Of a DNA stretch of 64,000 nt, positions 1 through 10,585 are shown in pieces. Position 1 is the first letter of the stretch; the number at the start of each line of letters is the position of its first letter. The translations under genes were made by a program, and so were the position numbers. The notes below the pieces were generated by a model. The model saw only the letters and a program-made list of their open reading frames with translations. It had not been told where the DNA came from and did no database searches. This DNA comes from Saposhnikovia divaricata (lineage: Eukaryota > Streptophyta > Magnoliopsida > Apiales > Apiaceae): positions 51,395,546 through 51,459,545 of the forward strand of contig CM071600.1 in NCBI GenBank assembly GCA_036435485.1, in the 5' to 3' direction.

Positions 1-1489
1 TATCCTTCTCAATATCTAGCAAGATCTGACTCCTAGGAGCATTCAGTCTCGCATAGTCGTTGAATCTTGATCCCAAATTCTTCTTCGGGGGTGAATCAGA
101 ATCCTTGCTAGTCCGGGGATACTTGTCCCTAGCATCGTACTCTTGCTCTTGCTTTCGTTTCTTCGAATCGTTAGAACCCTTGCCATTGCCTCCTGTGGTT
201 TCCTTCTTCATGCTGTCCTCGGCCTTGATATATTTATCGGCCCTCCGTTGGAGCTCGGCTATATTTTCAGGAGGGTGTTTTGCCAAAGAACTTTTAAAGA
301 AGAGATCAGTGGTTCCGTGTTCCAGGGCTACCATGGCCACCTTATTTTCCAGATCAGTGATATTCAGCGTCTCCTTGGTGAACCGCTTGAGGTAATCTCT
401 CAGATTCTCATTCTTCCCCTGCACCACATACATAAGGGATGCAGAACTTTTTTCATGAACTCTCCCACTAATGAACTGGCTGACAAAGGCGGCGCTCAGT
501 TCTTTGAACGAGCCGATTGAGTTTGCAGGTAAGCGGCTATACCACCTTTGAGCCATGCCAGACAAGGTTTGAGGGAACGCCCTACACTTTAAGGCATCGC
601 TTGCAGGCTGCAACAGCAGTGCGTTTGAGAATGTCCTAACATGGTTTGCGGGATCGCCCGTTCCATCATAGGCCTTAATTGTCGGCATCTTGAACTTCCT
701 TGAGATGCGAGCATTCATTACTTCCTCAGTGAACGGAGGTGTAGGATCATCAGGATCCCCAAGGGGCATCAGATCCCTAGGGTTACTTTTGGGAGTCTCC
801 ACCCTTCGTTGCCTCCTTTAGGGCCTCTCCAGATTTATAATGGGAATCCTCCCTGTAACTGGAGGAGGTTGAATCAGACTTCGCCTTGCTTGCTCTCTAG
901 CAATATCATCCTTCAGCCTTTGGATCTCTGCCTCATGAGCCTTAATCCTTTCCTCGGCCATTTGTGGAGGTTCATCATGGATTCTTTGGGACCTCCTTCG
1001 AGGTTCTTTACTAGCACGTCGCCTCCTCGGGGCTTCATCACGATCATCATTGTCATCCTCAGACGTTGAATCATCAGAATAGGGACCAGAGTAATCATCG
1101 TACTCCCGATCTCGGATCTGTAAGGCATGACCGCTCGGTCCAGGTTCCCTATGTTGAGGGGGATAATTAGGCAGCCCATACATCGGGTTGGTGTTCAAAG
1201 GGAGATCCGTGGTGTGGATCTGTACCCCCGGAGGTAGCGTACGACCAGCGCTATCAAGAGGAGAAACCACCATCTGAAGAGGGTTAGTTTCTTGGTTTTG
1301 AGGAATAGCCACAGTTCCCTCAACATGGGGAATCGTCCCTGAGGGTTGAGAGGTTAGAGGTTGAATGACCGTCCCTGTTGGTGGGGGTAATTGTCCTCCC
1401 TCAGCGGTGATGAGCGGATCAGAGACAGCAGGTGGAGCAGAGCTAAGGGGTATGGCCTCAGTTGATGTTGTTCTTCGTGTTTGAACCAT
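1..1489 (-). pseudogene. gypsy gag, one in-frame stop, truncated at window edge
   Basis: The minus-strand frame opens with ATG at 1489 (MVQTRRT...), matching the gag start of the element at 20663 (MVTTRRT...). It runs in one frame to the window edge with a single internal TAA at 818-820. Sequence on both sides of that stop aligns with the gag of the 20129 element, so this is one broken gene rather than two. The N-terminal part is proline-rich and followed by an acidic/basic charged stretch. The central part is the conserved plant gypsy gag domain (FKMPTIKAYDGTGDP region, about 690-640). It would form the virus-like particle core. Apart from the nonsense codon this copy is less decayed than the gag at 20663. 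Confidence 0.85.
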
Positions 1490-1522
1490 GGTTGATGTCT
1501 TCTTCCCACAGACGGCGCCAAA

Positions 1523-2016
1523 TGTTGTGGAATAAAACTAGTTTACGATTTGTAATTAATGCTAAGGTGTTTGAGCTTCGAGCTTTAATGGCTGCTTCTG
1601 CGTTCGAGACTAAACGGTCCTCACAGAATGCCTACGTATCTCTATATTAGAGAATCAAGCCAAGAAAACGTAGTTCTGAGATGAGGGGTCTGGCCCTTTA
1701 TATAGGCTGAGAAGCCTTTAGAATTATGGTAGGAGTCAGAGACTTGGTAGAAAAGTCTTTGAGGAAAGTTCTAGATCTATTCCTTGTAGGAATCAGTTTC
1801 CATATTGAATTGGATGCCTTGGTGGATAAGTCTGGTGGAAATAATATCCTTATCCAACTCTTATTGCTGAGCTGTTTATTTCCCCAATATTAATTACGAA
1901 ATTAATATTATAATTGGGGTTTTGGGCCCAGCTGGTGGGCCCCACGTTTGGACCATTCAGGGTCTAATCAATGCCACATTAAATGTGTCTTTAGGGCTTA
2001 TTTTCAGCCCATATCA
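1523..2016 (-). repeat. 5' LTR of the left-edge gypsy element
   Basis: On the minus strand this 494-bp LTR begins TGATATGGGCTGAAAATAAG and ends CCACAACA, with TG...CA termini. The 20129-26348 LTRs share both ends and the internal block AAGACACATTTAATGTGGCA. The end of the LTR directly abuts the TGGCGCC primer-binding region. A TATA-like TATATAAAGG lies on the minus strand near 1692-1705, as expected for an LTR promoter. Confidence 0.88.
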
Positions 2017-2520
2017 ACTAGGGTGTAAAGTCTATTCAAATAAATTTAGGAAATAAAGTTACAAATGTAGTGGGAACTTTTACCAAGTGACCACAGTCGT
2101 TTGTGATTTTTGTAACACCTGGTTACTATGTAGCTTAGTAGAGCAATTTCTTCCAGGTCTTTTAACACATCCTTGCTAGAGGTTACTTTGTCTTTTTACT
2201 ATAACCATCTGTACGATCACAACTTTTGGCAATAAATTAATTATGTACGTGATGCATGATTCAGTCCACTGATAATGTGTAGGGTTTTGCAAGTTGCAGT
2301 AGTTTATTTGCCCCATGATCATAAATCTGGAACATAATTAAATCAAACCAAACACAGCTCAAGGGATGGAAGACTGATGGTGGGGATCCATGTGCAGAGT
2401 CATGGAAAAGATTATGGAATAACTCAGACCAAATGTAAGTCTTCTTTATCTTTTCTATTTTTAAGTACCTATTTATAATTGGAATAACTTTGTCAATCTT
2501 CAAACTCATTTAAGTTGTAA
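2017..2520. other. Unassigned AT-rich flank
   Basis: I see no supported gene, tandem repeat or transposon terminus here. The only longer reading frame is an 82-codon minus-strand frame with no recognisable domain. Confidence 0.5.
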
Positions 2521-2539
2521 TTTTATATTATTTTATTTT

Positions 2540-2856
2540 TTGATGATAAAAATTAAACACAGGAGAGCTTCGATTAGACGTCCACCAAGGTCATTCCTTT
2601 CTCTCATTTTTATCTGCATTTTCTTGATTTGCATTTACCATTGCTCTCTTTATTTGAAATTTATTCTTATATGTATTTGTGACTTTTTCTTGCATTTGAT
2701 AATTTGTTATTTGTTTTTGTGAAATGTGCATTTTGTAAGTAGATATCTTACTGCTGTGTAGATGATAGAGAGTGGAGAAAAGGAAAGATTGAAAGAACTG
2801 CTGAAATAAAGGCTTATAGATTGTGGTTGGAGGGATGGAATGAAATCCCTTTGCAG
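2540..2856 (+). pseudogene. ENY2/Sus1-like gene fragment (SAGA/TREX-2 subunit relic)
   Basis: Positions 2762-2856 read MIESGEKERLKELLK, then TAA, then RLIDCGWRDGMKSLCR. This matches the conserved N-terminal helix region of ENY2, the small SAGA deubiquitinase-module and TREX-2 mRNA-export subunit (known family core: IESGE+ERLKELL+.+LIECGW+D). The segment starts after an AG (2760-2761) and ends at AG|GT (2855-2858), so it looks like one exon with its splice sites. The TAA at 2807-2809 replaces a codon that is GAA or similar in functional genes. A weaker match to the first exon (a run encoding RRPP near 2565-2590) lies upstream across an apparent intron. I found no downstream exons up to 5 kb. 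This is a relic, possibly a transposon-captured exon pair. Motif recognition is strong, origin uncertain. Confidence 0.65.
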
Positions 2857-4296
2857 GTCCGTCGGAACTTTCTCTCATTCTCTTTTTACAAGTCGCTCTT
2901 ATTAATTTAGACAATTTGTACAGCTTTTTATGCCAAAAAAGAATGATAATGATTTGACTTTTTAAATGTGGTTGCCATTTTAAAACCATGTAAGCCCAAC
3001 ATTCATGTAAACAAGTATACACTAAGTAGAGCTAATTTGCAAAAATATAAACATTGAAGAAGACCTGTCCATGTAATTTTCGTACGACAATTTATAAGTT
3101 GCCAGAGATGAATCTACAATCGTGCCTATTTTTTGTTGCAAGGGAACTTTTAATCTTGTCTTGTGCAAAGGTTAATATAGGCAACCATTTGTGATTTGCA
3201 GCTTATGTGCACCTTCTAGATAGCTTCTCACTTGTCAACTAAGTGCTTAACGATGATTCTCTTGACTAGGTCCGTTGCAAGGGATAAAGATAGCTGCTTA
3301 TTCTCCTCTAGGAGCAGCTGGAGTTTTCTAGGGAACCAAAGGAGTGTTGGAATATGAGGATCAAACTTAGGATAGTAGATTCCTGTAAATCTGGCATATA
3401 ATGTATCGCTAGTGCTAAAATTAATGTTGATCCTTTCTATCACAAAATTAACATAAAAGTCTCAAATGTTATAATTTGGAATATCGGCCCCAAATATCAT
3501 GATAAAATACCGGATTAAACATTGTTTCTATTGGTAGAGGATCAAACGCTAAATCGCCTAGTGTTCAAACTTTCTTTTTAAAAAAAAAAAAAACCAAAAT
3601 GCTATTTTACCTTTTGTTTTCAATGGAAACGTTGTATAAACCTTATAAGGCTCCCAAAAGGTACAACACAAGCTTACATTTTCAGAGCAAAACGTCAATT
3701 AATGTTTTGTTAAGGGTTCAAACATCACTTCATCTTTTGTTCTCAACATACCACTACTTAAAGTGGTATTTTGTATTAAAAATGCTACTTAAAATAATGT
3801 TACATTTTTTTATTAAATAACGTATTTGCAAACACTATTACACTATTAGAGAACTTATAATCAAAACGTATATTCAAATTGTATTTTCTTACTAAGTTTG
3901 GCGGTCTAATATTTTTAAAAATCGGGGACCATCCCTTAATTCCGTATACATTTTATTCGACATTCTGAATATTTTTAAAACCCAAAATAGAAATGTTGAA
4001 CCCAAAAACTTAACCAATGAACCCCTAAAGTAATACAGATATAAATTTAAAAATCTTAATTAAAAAATTGAATATTTCTAAACCCAAAATAGAGGCAGTT
4101 GAACCCGAAGTAAAAACTATTTAACCCCCAAAGAAAATATCAATAAAATTTTAAATATTAAATTTAAAAAATAAAATATAAAATTTTAATATTTGAATTA
4201 TTTTAATAATTTAAAATTTTAAATCTCTCTCCTTTAGTGCCACCAACCTACCCATCCAAAACACACATCCACCCAAAACATCCAAAATGCTATATT
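2857..4296. other. AT-rich spacer, no gene recognised
   Basis: I find only short frames without known domains, including a 71-codon minus-strand frame at 3228-3443. A block at about 3349-3410 resembles 19519-19585 (shared phrase CCTGTAAATCTG) and may mark the left end of the tandem duplication, but the similarity is patchy. There is a short A-run at 3580-3592. Confidence 0.5.
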
Positions 4297-4313
4297 AACA
4301 TGAGTTTGCCCCA

Positions 4314-4756
4314 TCATGATTTCGAGCAATGAGTCCGGTACCTGAAGCTCCAAAATCATGGTGGTCACCCACTCTTAGCGAAATCCAGAAGCTTTGTAGA
4401 GGCGATGAATCCAATTTTGATAGAAGCAATTGGAGTTAAAGAGGTATTGAGATGGGCTAAGGAAATGGAATGGAATGCAGGCACTATTGAATCTGATTGT
4501 TTAGTGGTGGTTCAGTTGATCCTATGCGATCAAGTTTTGGTAAGGTGATTTAGGAATGCAGAGATTTTGTCTGTGGATATAACAACATAAAGTTGTAATT
4601 TATTAAGCGATTTGCGAATATGTCAGCACATGAACGTGCCCATGTGTTTCATATGTACCTTGATCGTATTTTTGATTGGAGGTCTGTTCCAGTCAATGTT
4701 AAGACTTGTATCTCGAATGATTTAATTGAGTAATGAACTTGCACTTTATCAAAAAA
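4314..4756 (+). mobile_element. Retroposed RNase H-like (RVT_3) fragment with 17-bp TSD
   Basis: A 443-bp insert ends in an A-run (about 4751-4758) and is flanked by an identical 17-bp direct repeat (AACATGAGTTTGCCCCA, 4297-4313 and 4757-4773), the signature of LINE-mediated retroposition. Its content reads as the C-terminal end of a plant RNase H-like domain: an EA.NPILIEAIGVKEVLRWAKE region, then IESDCLVVVQ, whose IESD carries a conserved acidic residue. The frame is then broken by an internal stop and shift, and a late NDLIE ends in TAA at 4731-4733. Such domains occur at the 3' end of plant L1-type LINE ORF2 and in related host genes, so this is either a 5'-truncated LINE or a retrocopied transcript. 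Confidence 0.75.
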
Positions 4757-4773
4757 AACATGAGTTTGCCCCA

Positions 4774-5068
4774 ATACTATATCCTTTAGCATTGCCTTCC
4801 CTCATAATCCCCAGCCCCCCAAACACTACATCTTGTAGCGTCCCCATCCCTAAACACAACACGATGTAGCATTGTATATAAAAAAAATTCAAAACGCTAC
4901 ATCATGTATTGTTTTAGTTTGATATTTGGGACCTTATTTTTGAATTATGACATTTTGGATAATTTAATTTAAAATTGTGATATTTGGATCTTTTTCTCCA
5001 TGCTGACTACTCTAATATCATATTTATGAACGAATTTTACTGATGTTAGCGATCACATAAATACATGA
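4774..5068. other. Spacer, no gene recognised
   Basis: An AT-rich stretch containing several short GATGTAGC/GCTACATC-like inverted words (about 4820-4910). They might belong to a decayed inverted-repeat element, but I cannot define its ends. Confidence 0.35.
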
Positions 5069-5244
5069 AAATTTATCTTCACTAATTTTAATATAATTAA
5101 TTAAAATACGACACTTAAAATTTGAAATTAGTTTTTTGCAGTTTTCTTGAATTAAATGCAGTATATTACATGCGTTTGCCTTCATCTTTTCCGAATTTCT
5201 AAAAGGAACTTGGTAATACGTCATTTTTCTAACAATACTTCATA

Positions 5245-6345
5245 CTAGCTTATAATATGTGCGATGCACGAATTTATTTTGATATGTAATAAATTTGATT
5301 GTATGTTACAATTTTTTTTTTCATATAATCATTATTTTCAATAATTAATTTAAATTTAAATTTAAATAATTCTATATAAATTTTTATTAATGATGTGCAT
5401 GGGTTAAAACTTATATTATAAAATTTTAAAATAAATATGTCGTTGACGGAATTCGAACTTTAAAATTTTAGTAAATTTATTTAATCATATAGTATATTTA
5501 AACATTAGATCTAGCAGTTCTAATTTTTAATTAAAAATTTAACGATCATTATTCGTTGTACGCGAATTTTGATTATATTTTGTTAGTGATTAGAAGATAT
5601 GGTATGATATGTTTGGGTATATATTAATTATTGCAATATTATGTTTTAAATTAAAAGTTATGGTGTTTTAATTAGAAAATAAATATTATTGATTAGAAGA
5701 TTCGATATTTTAGGTGTTCATAAAATGTAATATCTTCAATTATAAGTAAAAGTCTTTTAATTCAGAAAGTAAATTGGCTAGTTATCATTAAATACATTAT
5801 TTTATTTTATTTTTAATAATTAGGATGACTGTGCTGAAAATTGAATAGACAAACTTTCAATACCCGTGCGATGCACGAGTTTCTTTTATTATTTTATAAA
5901 TTTTATTTAATAATACAATTATGTTTCTATATAATCATTATTTTTTTTTAAAAAAAATCTAATTTTAATTTAATGTAATCATGTATGCAGATTATACTAA
6001 TGTTCCCTTATTATAAACAACGCACACTGATTTTTGATATATTTTATTAATAATTAAAAAATATGATGTGATATTTTCGGGTAAATCAAAAAGATAATGT
6101 ATTTCAATTAAAAAAGAATATTAATGATTGAAAGATATGATACTATTGATGTTTTAGGTGTTTATAAAAGCTAATGTATTCATGTAAAAGTATATGTGAA
6201 AAAGACTCGGCTAATTACCATTAATTATAATATGTTATTATTTATTTTAATTATTATTATAACCGTATCGAAAATCAAACAGAAAAATTTTCAATGTTTC
6301 GGATTTAATATAATAGTACTAATTTAAAACTCGTGCGATGCACAA
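5245..6345 (-). repeat. Helitron-like terminal hairpins, clustered
   Basis: Three copies of a CGTGC-GAT-GCACG type hairpin occur in this AT-rich tract: near 5258-5270 (imperfect), 5865-5877 and 6332-6343. The first follows CTAG at 5245-5248 (preceded by A) and the third follows CTAA at 6319-6322. On the minus strand this reads hairpin, short AT spacer, CTAG, then T, which is the known 3' terminus of plant Helitrons. The same tract is present in copy B (19848 onward, 26695, and 27795-27820 where CTAG is intact), so it predates the tandem duplication. No Rep/helicase coding is visible. The 5' ends are not defined. Confidence 0.5.
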
Positions 6346-6875
6346 TTTTTTTAATATTATATAAATTTTTCTTTACTTTGAATTGAACTTTTTATGACAT
6401 GAATTTTATAGGCTTGAATTTTTAAATGATATAATTTGATAATATATATCTATTGCTTGTGAAATTTTTTGAGAATGATGGATTTTAGTTATAAAATATA
6501 GAAAGGATGATACGTTTTAACTAAAAAGGTAATCGGTTAAGTATTATTTTATTTTATTAAATAGAACTGCCTTTAATATTGTTGAAAAATAAGAGGTTTT
6601 AGTTAGAGAAAATAGAAAAGATTATTGGTTTTAACTGCGAAAGTTAATTGGCTAGGTATTACTAATTATAATATTATTATTTAATTTCTTTTAAATTGAA
6701 TTACTAGTAGTAAATTGATTAGTTATTAAAAAAATAGAAAAGGTAACATGTTTTACATGGAAAAGGAAATCGATTAATTATTGGTAACTATAATATTAAA
6801 ATTTTTTATATGATGAAGAAAATTGATTAGTTATTGGTAACTGAAATTTTATTATTTAAGTTTTATAATTAGGAT

Positions 6876-7945
6876 AAACCAAACCAAACAAACCAAACAT
6901 ACCCAGTATATCCCGCTCAGAGCAGGGTCGGGGGGGTGAGATGTACGCAGACCATGCCCCTGCTTTTAACGGTAGGGAGGCTGTTTCCGTGAAGACCCCC
7001 GGCTAAGTGCACAATAAGCTAATAGTGTGTGATATTAACAAGGGTTATCTAAGATTTGAAAAAGGCTCATCGTCATACCTGAGCCCATGGCTTAGAACAC
7101 ATGGGACTTACCTACCAAGGGATTGACTACTCCGCTCTACAAAACACTCAGATCTAAGATGACACCTAGCCAAGCTACCTGAAACTGCAAAACTAGAAAA
7201 CAGAAGACAATAACGAGAAATGAGAACGAAACAACCGAACTTCTAAGATAAAGCTAACCGAGACAACCCAACTCTAAGGCTCTCAACCACAGAGCCGCTC
7301 CCTAAAAGAGAATCAACCACTCTGATCTGGCGCCTCCAAGAACACCTGTCAGCGTTCATGGTTTCATTTAAGTTTAAGGCCTTTAAATCCAACCTAAGCT
7401 GCTCTTCCCACGACCTCCTCGGTCTACCTCTCCTCCTCACCCCAACAATCGAAAGACTCTCGACCCTCCTCACTGGGGCTTCATCCAGCCTCCTACGGAC
7501 GTGGCCGAACCATCTCAACCTCCCTTCCCTAACTTTCGCAGAATAAGGCGCCTCCTCAAGCTCGCTCCTAAAAACCACATTGGGGATTCTATCCAACATC
7601 GTGCGCCCACAAGACCACCGCAACATCCTTATTTCAGCCGCTTCCAACTTGTTCTCGAGGGCCTTCTTCGCCGCCCAACACTCTGAACCATATAACATCG
7701 CAGGACCGATTACCGCTCTATAAAATTTCCCTTTCAACTTTAACGGGACTTTCTTGTCGCACATCACCCCTGACACTGCCCTCCACCTTAGCCACCCAGC
7801 CTCGATACGATGCGTGACATCGTCTTCAATCTCACCTTCCTTCTGGATGATCGAACCCAAATACTTGAACTTATCCGTACGAGGGACGATATGATCTTCA
7901 ATTCTAACCTCCACCCCTTCCTCGTTGGCCTCACCACTGAAGTTA
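6876..7945 (-). mobile_element. 5'-truncated RTE-clade LINE
   Basis: This insert is missing from the matching site in copy B (42360-42420). On the minus strand it carries the C-terminal end of an RTE-type ORF2 (7941-7243), then about 350 bp of 3' region including the block AGGCTGTTTCCGTGAAGACC (complement of that region on + near 6978-6997), and a 3' end of TTTGGTTTG-type short repeats at 6876-6900. RTE elements typically end in short tandem repeats rather than poly(A). The 5' break falls within ORF2, as expected from incomplete reverse transcription. No clear target duplication is visible because short host sequence was lost at the insertion site. Confidence 0.82.
7243..7941 (-). pseudogene. 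RTE LINE ORF2 C-terminal fragment
   Basis: About 230 residues from FSGEANEEG to the stop match the region after the reverse-transcriptase catalytic core of RTE-type non-LTR elements: FKYLGSIIQKEGE, then GPAMLYGSECWA, then RMLRW..GRTMLDR, then RLRWFGHVRRR, and GRPRRSWEEQL near the end. The open frame continues upstream to 8133, but those first 65 or so residues come from unrelated host sequence shared with copy B (42420-42600), so the apparent start codon is meaningless. The endonuclease and the RT YADD box are absent. GC content is clearly higher than in the flanks, consistent with insertion of foreign sequence. Confidence 0.85.
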
Positions 7946-8637
7946 TATAATAGTATAGATATATGTAGGCTTGTACCGGTTTTCAATTTAATTCTCACAA
8001 GTATGATTATGTTGAAAATATTTGTATTTAATTCTTCAAGCTTCAAAATATCAATGATATATTGAAAAAATGTCTCATTACACAAAAAAATGAAAAACAA
8101 AGAGGTTTTGAAGATGTCTCTTTTATTGCACAAGTAAAGGGAAAGTTTAATATATATATTAGCATATGCAACGCACAGACATCATTAAAATTTGTAGAAT
8201 TCGGTTATTTAGATTATTTATAGTAGCATAAACTTTTTACATAAATTTCATATATGTTCGTAATAGTTTATTCATATTTAATAATTCATATGAATTTTTA
8301 TAACTAATTTAAAAAACAGTAACTTAGAATAGTAGAAGAGTACGTATTTTGAAAATTTATCTTGTAGACATATATAGACAGTGCTCAATTGATAACTTAT
8401 ATTATATTATAATGAAAACTGAGTACTGATTTTATGCTCAAATGTATAGTATGTGTATATATAAACGCCACTCAGTGTAACTACTATGATTTTGGTGATG
8501 TAAATGGTGGTGCACATTCATGTATAATGTACGTCTCCACCTTTAGCCTCCTGCCTCTTCTATTTTTTAAGACTTTTTACACCATTTTCGATAATACATC
8601 AAGAATATTACCAACTCTTCAATAATATATTATGTGG

Positions 8638-8695
<58 letters not shown>

Positions 8696-9458
8696 TCCTC
8701 ACTCAGTAAGTTCTTCTTGTTACCAAATCGACCACCACTCTAGAAATAGCTTGCGAGCATGTTTATCACTGAATTCCAACCACCTCACACTGTCGTTAGC
8801 TCATTTATCTCATTTTTTCGTCCTCCCACAGTAGATCCGAGTTTATAAGGCCTCATAAATGTTGTTTTCACCCACTCTACTATTGTCAACACCTTCACTA
8901 TCACCTCCGAATCCTATTAAATTTCAAATTTTGAAAATTCTGGTATATGTTCAAAATTTTTAGTGAATTAGATTCAAATCTTTGTGATTCAAGTTGAATG
9001 TTTAGTAATTATGCTTTCATTTTTATTTTTTGGTGGTGCAAAAGTGGTGATGTTGATGTGATTGTAATAAAGATTTTAGTGATTTAGCTCGTGTTTCTGA
9101 CCTGGTGCGTGATAGTGGCTGTGTAGTGATGATATGGTAGTGATGGTGGTACAATAATAGTGTTGGCGATGTGTTAGTGGTGATAATGATAGTAGTGTAT
9201 TCATGAAAAATCAACTACAAAAAATCAGAAAAATCAACTACAAAAAATCAACTACAAAAAATCAACAACAGAATTATTGAATCTAGTTTTTTTTACGGAA
9301 TGATTGATAATATGAAATACACGATCTGTTAGTTATGTACTATTATCTTGAAACTTGATAAGTAGCCAATAATTTTATAAATGTGCATATGTACAATACA
9401 AGAAGATTTATTTAAAAAATTTACTTTTATTAACCTGAAATTTTGAATTACTTTAAAT
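7946..9458. other. Non-coding duplicated segment upstream of GLP-A region
   Basis: Aligns with 42415-44195 of copy B at roughly 85% by eye. It contains a second kind of Helitron-like word (TTAGCATATGCAACGCAC, 8159-8176), a TA microsatellite (8646-8693) and a GTGGTG/GTGATG-rich tract (9030-9190). I see no protein-coding gene; the frames here are repeats or low complexity. Confidence 0.6.
8646..8693. repeat. (AT)n microsatellite, about 24 units
   Basis: A pure 48-bp AT dinucleotide run. At the matching place in copy B (about 43439-43450) only about six units are present, so the tract expanded or contracted after duplication. Confidence 0.95.
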
Positions 9459-9480
9459 ACAATCTAATTAATTACTTTTA

Positions 9481-9543
9481 ATTACAACCTACCCTGTCAG
9501 ACCCTGCTCATGCGCATATACTGTTGAGTTGAGTTGAGTTTTT
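9481..9543 (+). mobile_element. 63-bp SINE-like retroposed insert with 22-bp TSD
   Basis: A perfect 22-bp direct repeat (9459-9480 and 9544-9565, beginning ACAATCTAATTAATTAC) flanks 63 bp ending in TTGAGTTGAGTTGAGTTTTT. Copy B at about 44198-44222 has a single copy of the repeat and no insert, so this is a real insertion in copy A. Long TSD, small size and a tandem TTGAG plus T-run 3' end fit a 5'-truncated SINE. The CCCTGTCAGACCCTGCTCATG phrase resembles 3' domains of plant Au-type SINEs, though I cannot confirm the family. Confidence 0.75.
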
Positions 9544-9565
9544 ACAATCTAATTAATTACTTTTA

Positions 9566-10430
9566 GAATCAAATAATTTTTACCATCCTTAAATTCAACT
9601 AATAAATTTTATAACTTGTGTATTATGTACAATTTAGCATTCCTTTCTTAAAAATATATCTTTATAACATAATTATAATCTTAACCTTATAATTATTTTT
9701 TTTATATATAATCTAATTTATAATGTCGTATTTTAACCCAACCATTCTTTGTTTTTTTGAATTGATAATCAAGACGGGTTTACATTTTATATGTAAATTA
9801 TTTGATTGATCACAAAGTCTTGTTTTAAATTAATACAAAGGGTATATTTATATTTTTACAAAGTTGATAATTTAATTCATTTGACAAAAAAAAAATTATT
9901 AGCAAGGTAATAATATTTTGATAATTTTGTTTTGATTAAATCTTAAAATAAATATTAAATAGAATATAATACATAAGTTTAAATATTAAATAAAATAGAG
10001 TATTTGAGTTTTTATTCATGTAGTTAGTGCGCTTTACAAAGTTATTATAATTTTTTTCGAATGAGTACATAATTTATTTCAAACATGAAGAATGAAAGAT
10101 GTGGGTTAACTTTTCATGACTAACATTTTTTAATAGGAGTACATTAAAAATGTAGAGGAATAAATAAATTTACTAAATAGTTTTGAAAGATCATATTGAC
10201 CTATGATTTATTAAATTTGATTGTCAAAAATTGATGAATTTAATTATTGAAAAGTCAAAAGAACAATAAAATAGAAGGAGGAAGTACAGTTTAAAATTTA
10301 ATTTAATTATTGAAAAATTTCCTTGTCGCTTTTACTGGATAATGTGGCACCTTATTTAATGTATGCAAGTCTTACCTCAAAGTTTCCAGGTTTGATTAAA
10401 CAAATTACATATAAAACAATCAGACACCAA
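9566..10430. other. Non-coding segment downstream of GLP-A
   Basis: AT-rich and duplicated in copy B, where it is split by the CACTA element (B: 44230-44665 and 53130-53532). Position 9960-9965 (ATTAAAT) is the uninterrupted CACTA target site. No gene is seen. Confidence 0.6.
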
Positions 10431-10585
10431 AGATTTTTATTTAAGCTTGAGACCAACAAGCATATTGCGATACAATTAAAGATTTAAAGCAACAATGTCA
10501 AATAACAGTAATTAAACAATAATTGAACAATGGCTTAACAGCCATAACACATTAATTATTTGATGAATCCAAAACGTTCATCAGC

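Larger units (their letters stand above)
1..2016 (-). mobile_element. Ty3/gypsy (Tat-type) LTR retrotransposon, 5' part only
   Basis: This is the 5' portion of an LTR retrotransposon on the minus strand. From right to left it holds the 5' LTR (1523-2016), a primer-binding region beginning TGGCGCC next to the LTR (about 1510-1522) and the gag region (from 1489 down). The rest, including the 3' LTR, lies beyond the left edge. LTR ends and gag are clearly related to the element at 20129-26348, so both belong to one family, but the LTRs are too diverged for these to be recent sister copies. The outer right flank is ACTAG; whether that is the target duplication cannot be checked without the other end. 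Confidence 0.9.

Noticed and set aside
3228..3443. 71-codon minus-strand frame
   Set aside because: No known domain, no visible promoter or splice context; part overlaps a repeated word found at 19519.
7358..7686. Plus-strand frames in the LINE fragment
   Set aside because: Antisense shadows of the RTE ORF2 C-terminus.
7943..8133. N-terminal extension of the LINE reading frame
   Set aside because: This sequence is host DNA shared with copy B and not part of the LINE, so the fusion is accidental.
8634..8834. Open frame coding a Tyr-Ile repeat
   Set aside because: It is only the AT microsatellite read in frame.
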